Shown in pieces: positions 37,639 to 49,661 of a stretch of DNA of 64,000 bases. The notes under the pieces are model-generated. The model saw nothing but the letters and a program-made list of their open reading frames with translations, did no database searches and was not told where the DNA came from. This DNA comes from Acanthosoma haemorrhoidale. Taxonomy: Eukaryota; Arthropoda; Insecta; Hemiptera; Acanthosomatidae. Made by a program: the position numbers and the translations under genes. Positions within the stretch are counted from its first letter, which is position 1; each line of letters begins with the position of its first letter. The stretch spans positions 35,973,754 through 36,037,753 of the forward strand of contig OV884011.1 of the NCBI GenBank assembly GCA_930367205.1. The letters run 5' to 3'.

Positions 37639-37872
37639 GAGTATCCACCACGTTCCCCAGACTTAACTCCTCTGGACTTTTACCTGTGGGGAACACTAAA
37701 GGAGGTCGTTTATCGACAAAAGCCACGCACATTGGATGAACTTCGAGAATCCATCGTACATTCATGTGCAAATATCCAACTGAACACGTTGCAGTCAGTA
37801 GTTCGTGCTGCAGATCGGCGGCATCGTTTGTGTGTGGATGTTAATGGTGACCATTTCGAACACCTACAGTGA
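37639..37872 (+). pseudogene. Mariner-like transposase, C-terminal fragment
   Basis: The frame reads YPPRSPDLTPLDFYLWG, followed by LKEVVYRQKPRTLDELRESI and ends near HFEHLQ at a TGA. SPDLxPxDF is the conserved block that carries the third catalytic acidic residue of mariner-type DDE/D transposases (the D of LDF). The 77 codons up to the stop are intact. The reading is not in frame with the N-terminal fragment, so no functional enzyme is encoded. The minus frame at 37583-37771 is a shadow. Confidence 0.8.
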
Positions 37873-37984
37873 TATCTTTAAGTTGGACTTTAAGCTACAC
37901 TTTCACCAAAAATGAGACAACTCCGTCAATTAGTTTGAAAGTTATCTGTTAACCAGTGGATACATTTTTTTTTACCCCTCTGTA

Positions 37985-39694
37985 TTTGTAAAATCTTTTT
38001 TTGTTGGACAAACGAAACTCTAAGCGTAGACTTGACTATGAAATTTTAATATTGCGTCAACTGCATTCATCATTTGAAATTAAACAAATTTTAAGTTGAG
38101 AAATGTTTTTTCTGTATATTAATATCTGGTTTTGTGAATGTAGCTGATACTGCACACTGAAAGCACAGCCTAGATGATTTAAAGTAAGCAAGGATAGCGA
38201 AGAATACCGCAAGTACAAAACGGTGCTGGGAACGCAGCCAAGATGCCGAAAGCAAGCCTGTGATGCAATCCTTGAACACAAATAGCAGTTTCAGTTTACA
38301 GCATTCATTAACTGACCGCTCCCTCACGAATCGTTCAATTTAAAATGATGATCGATCATTAAAGCTGTCATAGATATATGTAGAGAATGAAAAAAAAAAA
38401 TCTGGACGACGTATAATTTTTAAAGTAAAAATTATTTTATCGGCGTACGAAACATTAACCAGAATCGCCAGGATGTGTGAGTGTACTTGGATTTCTTTAC
38501 ATTTTTTTTTTTCAAAACTGAACTCGTTTGAGTTCCCTATCCAGTAAACACACTTAACCTGGACATTACATAGTATATTGATCATTAGTTAAAAAGACAA
38601 ATATTTTCCTACGTAATTACGAAGGTTATCAGATTAAAAATCTCGACTTCCTGAACCATACCGAAACCATTAATTGTGGCATCAGAGTTGATTGGTTTTT
38701 TATTCAAAGTCCGAGAAAAAGTTACAAGTTTTAATTTCAGAATAATAAATTTTAGAGAGTAGCATCTGAACGCCTATTTGTATAATAAGTTATTTATAGA
38801 CCATAAAGTATAATCAGGTGCATTCGAGTAAATTACAAACGTAGATGCATGTTCAAATCGTCTACATGTATTCATAACGTTCCAATACAAACAAATATAA
38901 GCAAGGTAAAACAATAAGAAAATGAATTAATTTCACGAATTTAACCTTAATTTATTTTTTCTGGTTAGCATTATGCGTAAATGGTCAGTTTACTTGATTG
39001 TGTTGTGTTAACATTACTTTAATTAAACTCTGGTGTAGCAGTTAAGAAGATGAGACAAATACTTCGTTGCATTTCGGCCTTGAAGCCCCCCCCCCCTCCT
39101 AAAAGAAAAGAAGGAAAGAACAAAATTCTTTTCTATGTAAAATATACCAAGTGCATTATTATATTTATATTTTTTTTCTCTCTCTTTGTTTGAGATTTTC
39201 CATTTTGCATAGATATAGGTTACTTTTTTGAGAATGATATTTTATTTTTATATGGTAATATCAACAACCTCAATAACCCATTTGGTCTTCTACAACCAAA
39301 ATTATGGGCCACTTATTGTAACCTACCTCGGTCTATCGTGGTTTTTACTACTTTCCTATGTATGTCATGTGATCATTTATATTTATTTACTTTAACACTG
39401 TACGATCAAATTGAGACTGCAGGAAACAACCAACAAACTTTAATCACTCAGGCGTCTCGATAAGTGTACGTGTTCATTTTGCGGATTCCATGACAATTTC
39501 AATTCCCAGATTAGTCCAACAGGCATTGTGACTAACAACAGAAATGTTTATTCATTCGTCCGGAAGTAGTTGAGGTCATTTCATCCGCGAGTAATAATTT
39601 ATTCAGTAAATTTAAATGCCATTTCGCCCAGAATCAAGTCAAAATGTAAAATAATATGTTTTCAACTAAAATAACAATTTTTCAATAGAACTTC
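37985..39694. other. Non-coding; C11 run at 39086-39096
   Basis: Minus frames of 74-81 codons at 38057-38585 show no domain or splice context. Nothing else is recognised. Confidence 0.4.
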
Positions 39695-39804
39695 TTTATT
39701 GTGATAAAATTACAATCTGCCTTATCGGGCGATAAGTAATTGTGATAAATGCCCTCATCAACATGTTACCATATAATTTTCATTCACTCGCTCATTCATA
39801 CAGT
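39695..39804 (-). repeat. Family E repeat, partial copy 4
   Basis: TTTATTGTGATAAAATTACA, then ATCTGCC, a GGCGATAAGTAATTGTGATAAATG block and TTCATTCACTCGCTCATTCATACAG match the AATAAA-bearing end of family E, read in reverse. It breaks off sharply after the last word, so only about 110 bp of that end are present. Confidence 0.65.
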
Positions 39805-41858
39805 CTAAAATACCAATCTGTTACTTTTCGCGACTTGGTTCTTACTGCCCCCCCCACGCCCCTCCGGCTTCAAGATATTGAACAGAGTATTGTCAATAAT
39901 ATAATCAATACATCATAACTGTTGTATGAGTGATCTGATACACTTGTGACTAATTATTATTAATTATTACCCAAAAGCAATTCAAACACACTTCTATTTA
40001 CGCTTCTTAAAGATTACATCACTCTTTACCCTGTCATCATCGGCTTGAATCACGGATTCTCCAATGCACATTATTGAAGAGGATTGCGTAATCAATATCA
40101 ACATTAATGACACGACGCAGTAACTTTCATGGCTCTCAGCTCTGAGGAATTATAGTCATGATTAACTGAGAAAAACAAATATAGAGACCATGGGCTTGAC
40201 TTCTAGATGACCTAGCTTATCTGGTTTTATTGCACGAAGATATTGAATATTATTACTTGCTAGAAAAAAAAAATTAAGATATAAGTAATTTAATGGGTCA
40301 ATGGTTACGCTTTTACCAATGCGAAGGTTTAATTACGCTAAAAGTCAGCGTAAAGATCATGGCCGCGTTTATCGCATGTATAAAATCCATAGTGGTTAAA
40401 ATTAACGATGAATAGACGATGGCGTAATTATTTCTTCATAGGTAGGTCGTGGGTTCGATACCGATGCTATTCAGTAATTTTAATTTTAATCTATTAACTT
40501 CAATGCACGTTTCATACCACTACCGATAACGAAAAATATGAAGAAAAAAAAAAAAAAAGTCTGGTACGTTACGATTAACTGACTAAAATTTCTTGACTCA
40601 CAGCTCAGCAAATATTTAAAATTTTAATTTCTATGTTTGTCTTAAATAAATCATTAAATAAGCAAAAATCATAAATATTAAATTTGAAAAAACTTCAATC
40701 ATAGATATATTCCAAAAAACGATTTTTGATGAGTTTTAAGGGGCAGCAGTAGAAGTCGGCATCTCATGATGTTCCAGAACGTCTTTTGTAAATTAAAATT
40801 CCAGTTATTTACTTGTTGAAAAGGCGATTTTCAGTGAGCACGATAAATAAACAAATCAAATGAAGTTTTTTTTTTAACTACCTTTCAATAAGCTTTTAAA
40901 AAATCCATAATTAATTTTTGAGCATCGTACAAAATTATCTAAAAATTCCAATATGTTTTTGTTGAGAGAGGGGGGTGGTGGAAATACCGCAGTTATTTAT
41001 TTATTTATTTTCGTTATTTGCCTCCTAAGTTCTCAGAGGAAAGAAAGAGCTACAATTTTCGTTTCTATACCATTTTCATATAAATCATTATATCATTGCC
41101 TATGTCATTGTATCTCAAAACCAGACATGAAAAATATTTTATTTTCACTGACCATGATCAACTATATTTCCCTCCTAGGCCGGATATCTATAGGTGTTGA
41201 AATGGATTATAAAAAGTAAATGGAATTATAAATAAAAGTAAAAAATATTGGAAGAGGAATGTGAAATAGGACCGCGAGGTAGACGTAGGCGTGTGTCGTA
41301 TGGTCCTCGGACCGGATTCCTGCCGTGCCTAGGGCACCTTTTTTTTATCAGCGGGTCCTCCACTTTCAATAAAGTCCTCTTTGGGCCCTATACTTTTAGA
41401 TACTTTTTCCCGAATTTGGGCAATGACGAATACATTAAGAACGCAGGGAATGATTCATTTCATCTCGTTCAGATTGTTCATCACGCACAGGACACATGAA
41501 CGGACAGAGGTCTCACGCGCGAGCAGAATAGCCCACTTTTCAGAGAGGAGAAAATTTAAGCAAAAAAATTAAGTCAATCGAGATACGCCATACAATTAAG
41601 GGTTTCGTTGAGACTGTGAAAAGGATTTTAACTACATGAGTAGAAAAGTATGCTGGGAAAAGTATTTGTATACATACAAAATAAAGTAGGGGATATCCGC
41701 TAATAGGAAATCGATGCAGGAGCGAGAAAACAAACAGATGGTATTTGACGCGTGAATGAAAGTAATTAACAAAATGTGTTGATCGTGACAAGATATGAAT
41801 TTTATATATAATAACAAATACGATATTATAAATCAGATTGGAATGATTTGGCTGTTTG
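39805..41858. other. Non-coding apart from a tRNA-like fragment
   Basis: Eight C lie at 39848-39855. The 88-codon plus frame at 40953-41219 and the frames at 41248-41572 and 41540-41863 have no recognised domain. Confidence 0.35.
40388..40462 (+). repeat. tRNA-derived SINE-like fragment
   Basis: AGTGGTTAAAATTAACGA resembles a tRNA A box and GGGTTCGATACC, some 50 bases on, is a good B box, as in the RNA polymerase III promoter of tRNA-derived SINEs. The intervening sequence does not fold into a convincing cloverleaf, so this is not called a tRNA gene. Confidence 0.35.
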
Positions 41859-41925
41859 CCCATTAATAGCTTTGATGAAAACCTCTTTCCTCAATCTAAG
41901 CAGATTCCCAAACAAACTATTTAAG
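41859..41925 (+). repeat. Repeat fragment shared with 2281-2345
   Basis: CCCATTAATAGCTTTGATGA, AACCTC, CAATCTAAGCAGATTCCC follow the same order as the fragment near 2.3 kb. This is a short, degenerate match. Confidence 0.4.
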
Positions 41926-43859
41926 TCGTTTGATTTTAACCAAAGTTTAAATTTGATCAGATAACTCGCAAAAAAACAGGAAAAACGGGTCAGAACATAA
42001 TGGTTTCTCATTTTTAAAAACTAACAAAGCCCTAAAAATAGACAACATTATACTCTGACCCATTCCCTTACCCCTCCTCATTATCCTCTATCATTGGCCC
42101 AGCCATATGATTTCTGCAAATTGTTCCACCCATCTCTCCACTCGTACTTAATTTTTAATACTTTATCCCATCGAATGATATGCTCGTTTGCTCACAATTT
42201 CACAGTGTACATTTAGCCTCGAAAAAAATGCAATTATGTCTGTACATACCGTGAATGTTTTTACTATATGTATTGAACATAATATATTTTAATTATTTAA
42301 AAAAAAAAAAAAATTGCACATTTTTTGTTTTATGAATAAATTTAATGATTTTGACTAAACTTTATCTATACCAACGTTTAATTCGGTGGAAGTAAATTAC
42401 GAAATTAAATCTTTTCAACGAGACGGAATCTACAACCGATAATAGATAACTTATGAAATGTGCCCCCCCCCTCCGACAAGTGGACAGTAAACCGTGGGGC
42501 ATATTTGTTAGCCACCAGTTAATATCTTGATTAATATAACTATTAGTCATATGAATAGCATTGACACATTCCTTGGAGAAAAAGAACGGTGACGCAACGT
42601 AGGAGAGAGTACACGGTTTTGGGGACCATTGGCTCCCCACCATTTAGTGTGATATCGTTGACCCATTTCTGGAAGGTAATCCCCGGACAGGCCTTACGCG
42701 GCAAGGCGTAATCACTCGGTATGTTAATTTGGCTATAATTTATCATAGCGTAAATTTGGTACATTCAAGACACTGTTCGTTGCGTGATGTAGTTGATGTA
42801 GTAATAAATCACTCAGTAGTAATTCTGAGTTTATATCTCGAACAAAGAATCTTACTACTTGCGATGGAAAATCAAACCCTACTTGAGAGAAGGTCCGGCA
42901 AAAGAAAAATACAGAATATACAAGCAAAACAAAATATTAATTTTCTCCTAAAATCGGTCGGAATATATAATTATTTTAATTTTAAGGCCATTAGTATGAC
43001 AAGAAACATAAAAAAGGTCACACAGCTAAGGATTTCCTTTGTAAAAAATTAATAATAACATTCATTTACCCACAATTTACATATACACGTTTTAATTTTG
43101 ATATTATTAAGAATCAATTTTATTTTTAAAAAGGCGGATTCTTATGAAGACTTCAACTACAGTTTTCGTGCAATAGTTCTTGTTTCGATAAAACAGGAGC
43201 TGACGAAAGGAGAAAACTATTTTTTTGAATATACGAACTTTATTGCCTTTTATAAGAGCACTCAGTCTCAAGGAGCCATCATTAGATGTGTGCCGGACAC
43301 GCGTCATCCAGTGAACCCGGAAAGTCAGCCAGTGACAAGTAAAAGAGGAATAAGGAATATTAAATTATGAAATGCTACTAATAATAACCGAAATAGATGG
43401 GATGATTTTAATACCCTAACATATGAATTACCCGACCCAAAATGATACTAGAATTGCAGGCTTTGGGGGGGGGGGAGGATGAATGATTTTAGTAGCTGAC
43501 CTTCTTACATGATAGAACGAGTTTATGCAGACCAAAACGACGTGAACCAAACGCCTTTAAAAGCAGATTATCTTTTTGCAAGAAAAGGAGCTTTTGGAAT
43601 TTGTTTCTTTTTATAATTAATAAAATTATCAAATATGTTAGATAACCTTCCTGTAAAGACCAAAGTAGTTCGGGCAGTTGCTTGTGGTGAGAGGAAATGT
43701 TAATGAGTAGTACTTCTCCATGTCCACATGTGCAAACTCAAGAAGACAGTATGGCCTTATGGAGGTTGGAGTGTGAGCAATGGTGCCTTGCGTTGCTGAC
43801 ACACAGATGATTTGCACTTTCTCGCATGACGAGGGATTGGTTGTTCGTTTGTTTTAGCA
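41926..43859. other. Non-coding; C9 and G11 runs
   Basis: Nine C lie at 42463-42471 and eleven G at 43465-43475. The minus frame 42543-42764 (KACPGITFQKWVNDITLNGG) and the plus frame 42729-43052 overlap in opposite directions; neither has a recognised domain. Confidence 0.35.
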
Positions 43860-44185
43860 GGTCCTTGAAAGCCGTGAACTTATGCAATCGTTCACATTTC
43901 GGCAGTGACAAAGTAAACAAGAACCGCGAACGGCATTCCAACGAACGACGGCCAACAACAAGAAGAGGTCTCAGGCGGAAGGGATACCGGTCGTCCTTGT
44001 GAGTCAGTGAGTCAAGGGGGTCATACCGAACTGCTAGGTCTGGGGGACTAGTATCCCTGTAGATCGGGGTACGTCTGGATCCGACGCGGGAGTGGGGATG
44101 CTCCCCGCATGCAAACGAGTCCAGATCGTTGACGACCGTCGCCCAGGAAGCGAATCAGTACACTCACTCACCATGAAACGAACAG
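43860..44185. other. G+C- and CpG-rich block, unexplained
   Basis: This stretch is strikingly richer in G+C than its neighbours, with many CpG words (CGACGG, CCGGTCGTCC, GACGCGGGAG). It includes donor-like CTT|GTGAGTCAG on the plus strand and CATG|GTGAGTGAG on the minus. It could be a promoter with a non-coding first exon, or the edge of a mobile element. No long frame is visible. Confidence 0.3.
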
Positions 44186-44806
44186 GAAAACAAGATTTGA
44201 CTACTTCATTATACCAATGGGTGCTTCATAGCGGTTAATATCTGTAATCTGCTTGGGGATTTCTTTTTACTTTTAGCTCCTCAAATTAGAATTATTTTGG
44301 TCTTGAGATATAAAAGGGATCTACACATGCCCTAAATTGCACTATATATATAAGAAAAATCCAAATTATCTACTTTTTGCTCTACATTTTTTGTCGTTTC
44401 TGAGATTTCGAAAATCACTTCTTTAGCGTGACTCTGGAGACGAATCAAGCTCAATGCGATGTGAAAATGTATTACTACAATTTCCAAAGCAAAAATAATC
44501 CCTTTAGGTGTGATCAGTAAAAGTACAGATCAAAGACTCACGGACTCATTGTAATTGTGACAGACAGGACTTAACTCGACTGCTTTCACATCACAAGTGC
44601 GGTTTCTTTGCAAGAAAAAGGGGAAAACTTTTCGTTTATGAATAATATTGATTTTAAAAATTTATTTTGAATTGGCAAGCGTCTGCCTTTCGTAATATTT
44701 ATACATTTATTTATCATTATGTTTATTTCAATTTAATTTTTTAAGTATTTATTTCTTTGCTTATTGCTAAAGCAGTATTATCATAATTAATCACATTTAT
44801 TACATG

Positions 44807-44867
<61 letters not shown>

Positions 44868-47420
44868 GTAAAACACTGTTCGAGCAACAGTAAAGCATTT
44901 ATTTTAAGGAGAAAACAGTGCACATTCGGATATCGGCCAAGTTAAAACATTTCCTGTAGTTGGTATCATGAATTAGTAACTTGAGAAGCCTGTTCAAAAT
45001 AAAAACATGAAATTCAACATGGAGGTCCCCCCCACTCGATATTAACAACAGATTAAATATTTTGACATCCCTGTTAATAATACATACTGTATTAAAAATT
45101 TTAATGGACCACAATTAGAAAAGGTTATTAAAACTGTCAAGGTTATTAAGTAACGGGCCATTTTTATATGATGAATCAATGGCCCAGAAATTGAAATGTT
45201 TCGCATTTGTTCTAGAATAAATCAACGAAAAACTATAAAATGAAGAAAGCACGTTATATAAACATCGAAGTAAGTTAAAATTGCTTTTAAAAGACGAAAA
45301 ATAAGCTAGGAAACCTCTGGAGAAGACTACAAATTCCAATGATCGTATTTTAAAGTGTTATATAGGTGCTATCGACCTCGTTAAATTCACGATACACTTC
45401 AATGTTTATCTTAAGTATTTACTAGATTTGATGCAGGATAGCAAACAAGGAAAATGTTGAAAAATCACAAGAGTTTTTTTGTAGGTTTTCCTGCAAGAGA
45501 GAAAAAATATCGTTGAGCATGCAGTAATGAACAAGTGGTCCTCTCCATTTAATCTCTTACTAGTTTCGATGGGGTTGTAAACAGGATGGGTTGTTGGTGA
45601 TAGCGAGCGTCGAGTCTTTGATAATAGAACTATCGCCAGGCTTGAAGGAAGAGGCTCTACTTTTAAAAAAATAATCGTGTTTCTGCCTATGTTTTACAAA
45701 GGCGGCCGTTTAAGTAATCAAGATAAAATTTTAAAGGATTAATTTAAGGTTCCGATAGCTTACTTCTAAAATCTTTTAAGCCCAATTCGCTTCCTCCATA
45801 AAATCTTATTTAAAATGTTCCTAACTCATTTACTTCAAAAATCGTAATGTATGGTGTTATTTTACCTGAAAATCTCTGGGATATTTCAAAATACAACAGG
45901 AAAAAAATAATCAAAATTTTTATTTTTATTCTATAGAAATATAGTAACTATATTTGTATAACTATAACTACAACTGTTGTTTTTTTTTTTTTGTAAAATT
46001 TGTTTTTATGGGCGTCCAAGGTTTTGGAGGTTTTCCATCGATATGCTGTAAGTTTTGGCTAAAATACTATAATGAATCCTCGTATACTACTTTTGGTTTG
46101 TTCCTGTCTCTTACAACTTATAGCTCGTGCTGGTCTTTTATAACGAAGGACCCATACCCTATCAAATGCAGGTAAAATGTTGAAAAAGTTAATATGTGCA
46201 TAGCCTGAAGGGAGAGGTTCTTTGTGGCACTTAATTATGCTTTCTGTAATTCCAGTGTTTTCTTTATATCAAATGGGACCTCTATGTAACATTTCTCTAT
46301 GTAACAAAGAACTGAAACTGAGCAGAAATGACATTTGGTCTCAAATGATGAGGTTAATGATCATTGTTTAGCTTTAAGTATTTCTTGACACTTTTGTGAC
46401 GTGACATTACTGTTAGCTTCTAAAAAGTGTCCACGATAGCATTTGAAGCGACCGGCTTTAATGTGAAGGGGCCGTAAACACAAACACTTTCAATTTTATC
46501 TGAAGAGTTATCGCTATGAACTATTCAGAGCGGAGAAAGTCGAGGCGTGAATAACAATTGTGTGCTAATGTACTAGGAACTTCACACAGAAAGCTATTAG
46601 TGAAAATAACCTAGAGTTGAGAACTGGTTAATTTCTCCGCTGGAATCGTCACAGTTTAAGTGTGCGCAAATCCCCTCGGTTTTTTTTTTTACGATACTGG
46701 TCGTGGAAATGATTTAGACGATGAAGTTTTTAATACATACTTCACAGATCATAAATTACACTTATCGATTCTGCTGAGACACTGTTGTCATGTTTGGAGG
46801 AGCCTGAGTGAATACAGTCCAATTCTCTTGTGAGGACGAGTAAAGAACCACTAATAAGGAAAATTTCCCCACCCTAAACGATCGAATTAACGGTTTAAAG
46901 TCAATTCGCATATTACTTTTTTTCGATTCGGAGTAACAGTACAACAATATATATTCAGCAAGATGATCATGTAATTTAATAACGAAAATGTTGTCACTTA
47001 TACCCGTTTGCTACAAACCAGAGTATGAATCACAGAGCAGCTAAATGTGTTATAATTTATAACCTCAACACTTGACTCCTAGAGAGCTCTAGGCTGGTGA
47101 ACTCTACACTATATCGGATCATTAAAGAATTATTTCAGAGCCAGCCGACGTTTTAGGAAGAACTGACAGCCCCATTTCTATTTATGATCCGTTTAAATTT
47201 AGTCTGGCATTAGTGTGGGTCTAACACTCATTATTTTCAAGAGTCTGCACTCGACTAAAACCAGTCTAATCATGAGAATTCAAATTGGCCGAGGGACTCC
47301 CTGTTAGCCGTGAATTCAGGTAGGCGTGAGTTGATATTGGTGAGCCTCATCACCTAGTGTTGAATATGAGACTATGACTTTTAACCACAAAACAAAATTT
47401 ATTATATTTATGCACTCCTC
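44186..47420. other. Non-coding, no supported gene
   Basis: A minus-strand frame without an ATG is open from about 45690 to 45410 (RSLSPTTHPVYNPIETSKRL) but has no recognised domain. The other frames at 44899-45339 and 45954-46175 are A+T-rich chance frames. Confidence 0.35.
44809..44864 (+). repeat. (TA)28 microsatellite
   Basis: About 28 uninterrupted TA units. The isoleucine-tyrosine minus frame at 44741-44923 is its translation. Confidence 0.95.
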
Positions 47421-47534
47421 CTGCATCTGTGAATGGCAGGAAGAGGAGAAATTTTTATTTCAATTATTTTATTATATATTTTAATCATTCAGGTTTTGAA
47501 AAAAAAAAAAAAAAAAAAAAAAGTTGGGATATAA
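47421..47534 (+). repeat. Family P repeat, copy 1, carrying A24
   Basis: CATCTGTGAATGGCAGGAAG, AGGAGAAATTT, CAATTATTTT, then 24 A (47499-47522), then GTTGGGATATA. The same order occurs at 47611-47727 with a G run in place of the A run. Confidence 0.7.
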
Positions 47535-47610
47535 CCCATCACCTAGATTTGTATTCATGTTATTTTCCTATTAACTACAATCTGATTTGATGTAACCCAA
47601 CATCCTTCAA

Positions 47611-47727
47611 ATTCATCTGTGCATAGCAGAATGAGGAGAAAATTTGTCAATTATTTTGTTCATATTTTTACACATTGTATTAAAATTTAAAGGGTTTGGG
47701 GGGGGGGGGGGGAAAGGTTGGGATATA
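47611..47727 (+). repeat. Family P repeat, copy 2, carrying G15
   Basis: CATCTGTGCATAGCAGAATG, AGGAGAAAATTT, CAATTATTTT, then 15 G (47698-47712), then GGTTGGGATATA. This direct neighbour of copy 1 is separated from it by about 75 bp that contain a related AACCCAACATCC word. Confidence 0.7.
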
Positions 47728-48561
47728 GGCTTGGTTTTTAAAAATAATTACTCACAGGGGTTGAAGAAAAAAAATCGACTTGATATATGCTGATAAAGGA
47801 AAGGTTTTCATAATATTTATCAATGGCCGAGGTTCAGCGTACAATGTCCTGATGTGTGATGGTTAACGAATATAAGGAAGATTGAGAACTACATGTATGT
47901 AAGTACGTAAATCTCGGATATTGCCAATAAAATATTATTTTATTTGCTAAAATATCTCGGGTCACTTATAACGGAATTTCAATTAAATAAAAAATAACTA
48001 AAATATTCAAACGAAAATTCTAATCGCCTAGAACAATAATACTCAAAGGACATTCCTACCGCTCCTTAAAAAATCTTCTTTTTTTCCTGAATTATCTTTA
48101 AAGTTAGTTTTGTTTTTTTTTCGCGTTACAGTTTTTGTGTTGAGGGACCATGCATGTGGAAAAATTTGAGCTTTGAATTTTAAATTGCTTCTGAACGGTT
48201 ACACAAAAATGTTTGCGATATTTCCCATTATATAAAAATAAACCTTATTATAATACCTATATAATCCCTATAAAGCATCTGATTGATTAGACAATTTTCA
48301 TGATCGCTATTGTATAACATACATTCGCCTAAATGAAAGTAGAGCACCTCCCTTCAACAATCGATCATATTGTAAACTTTTAAGAAGGCAGCTAATAGAT
48401 TTGTTTGTTTTTTTAAATGAATATGAGTCACAGTGGACGACATTCCTTCCTGTCGAGACGCCATAGTTCGGTTTTTTCTATGATGCTGAGCACTTCCAGT
48501 TAAATGAAGGATGGTAGCAGGTATATGAATGACTCACTACTGAGTCATCGGAATCCTCTGA
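47728..48561. other. Non-coding, no feature recognised
   Basis: A+T-rich DNA without a coding or repeat signal that I can name. Confidence 0.4.
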
Positions 48562-48669
48562 AAGGGCCGGCGCTTACCGGAGGATTTTAATGAGGTCACC
48601 AAGGTCTTTATGAATGGGCGTCTTCCGGATGTCTGTACCCGGAAGGCAGAGGCTGTACTTCAACGGTAG
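48562..48669 (+). pseudogene. Coding-like scrap ahead of a family C copy
   Basis: A plus frame reads KGRRLPEDFNEVTKVFMNGR, then LPDVCTRKAEAVLQR and a stop, in DNA richer in G+C than its flanks. At the DNA level AAGGTCTTTATGAA resembles AAGGTCGTTATGAA in the family E copies, so it is likely a remnant of a related mobile element. It runs straight into a family C repeat. Confidence 0.3.
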
Positions 48670-48840
48670 CAGTCGTAAAATGGTTCAATCTATCTGAAAT
48701 TTCAAAGTCATATTCCACTACACTTCGAAATAAACTGACTAGGTTTAGTTTGAAATACAATAAATGAAAGAATGGAGAAAAAAATTAATGGTCAAAAAAG
48801 TGCGTCCTAGCTCAGGAGGTGTTTAAGATTAATCTTTGAA
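48670..48840 (+). repeat. Family C dispersed repeat, plus copy
   Basis: GTCGTAAAATGGTTCAATCT, TATTCCACTACACTTCGAAA and TAAACTGACTAGG follow the family order. After about 48740 the match fades. Confidence 0.5.
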
Positions 48841-49661
48841 TAAGTTTAGACAGTTTAAATGAGGTAACGCAAAAGAGGGAAAAACAAGTTTTGAGGGGCG
48901 ATAATATAAACAAGGCGTGTATTAAATACGCTTCAGCCGATTTCAGTATATTTTTTTTATGTTAATATTTCACTTAGATGAATTAACAGCCCGGACCCTT
49001 TTTGAAAGTAAATTCGCACAGCTAACCTGGATACCGTTATCCTGGAGGAAGATCACGAAAGAGGTCCTCGCAGGAGTATTGCGAAGTGAGAGCTCTAAGA
49101 AAATATAACGACTTGCTATGAGGGCAGGGAAAGCAGGCACTGTAGTCATTTGTGCGCTATTAATTGGCAGTGCCGTGGTCTTCCCTTTCTTAGGGAATAG
49201 CCAGCACCTCCAGCGGGATTCCAACCCACACTTGAGCAGTTGTTCCTATAAAACGGGTACTGACTCCTAACGAATAAGGCCGAATTACAAACACCGAAAA
49301 GGAAAAAAAAAATCTTTCTTTGTAGAGCCGGGAGCAGGACAGTCGACATACCAGCCTAAATGGTCGTTATTAATGGTTTCAAATGTGCTCACTTAGTTAG
49401 CAATATTTGTTTGTTAGGAACTTCAATTCAGAGCACTAATACAAAAATAAAATGTTTGTGAGCTCGACATATATTCAATACGGCTACGACGATATTGTAA
49501 ACGAATTCGGATATCATTAAATCACAATTGATCGGTGGGACTGAAATCCAGATTGTTCGAAATAAGATAAGCCATACCGACACTAAATTGTTCAAAAAAT
49601 CAAATCCTTGTAAACATAAACATGTATATATTTTATCGTCCCTGAATATTGTAATTATTAA
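48841..49661. other. Non-coding; tRNA B-box-like word at 49213-49227 (minus)
   Basis: The reverse complement GGGTTGGAATCCCGC resembles a tRNA B box and may mark a decayed SINE on the minus strand. The minus frames at 48970-49224 and 49146-49349 overlap it and share no recognised domain. Confidence 0.3.

Larger units (their letters stand above)
37349..37982 (+). mobile_element. Internally deleted mariner/Tc1-like element, 634 bp
   Basis: The element begins CAGAGGGGTCC and ends with the reverse complement CCCCTCTG. It is flanked by TA at 37347-37348 and 37983-37984, the target-site duplication of the IS630/Tc1/mariner superfamily. Terminal inverted repeats extend about 80 bp: both ends read TGTATCCACTG, then CAAACTAATTGACGGAGTTG, then TCTCATTTT, with scattered differences. 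Inside are the first 23 codons of a transposase and its last 77, so the middle, including the first two catalytic aspartates, has been deleted. The copy could move only if a full-length relative supplies transposase. The well-preserved ends suggest a fairly young copy. Confidence 0.9.

Noticed and set aside
41540..41863. 107-codon minus frame as a membrane protein gene
   Set aside because: Composition follows A+T-rich DNA (F, I, L, Y, S, H), frames overlap one another, and no start or splice context is convincing.
44741..44923. Isoleucine/tyrosine-rich small protein
   Set aside because: Translation of the TA microsatellite.
48607..48633. VFMNGRLPDV resembling the start of a paired domain
   Set aside because: The match covers about ten residues, the rest of the paired domain is absent, and the DNA matches a dispersed repeat better.
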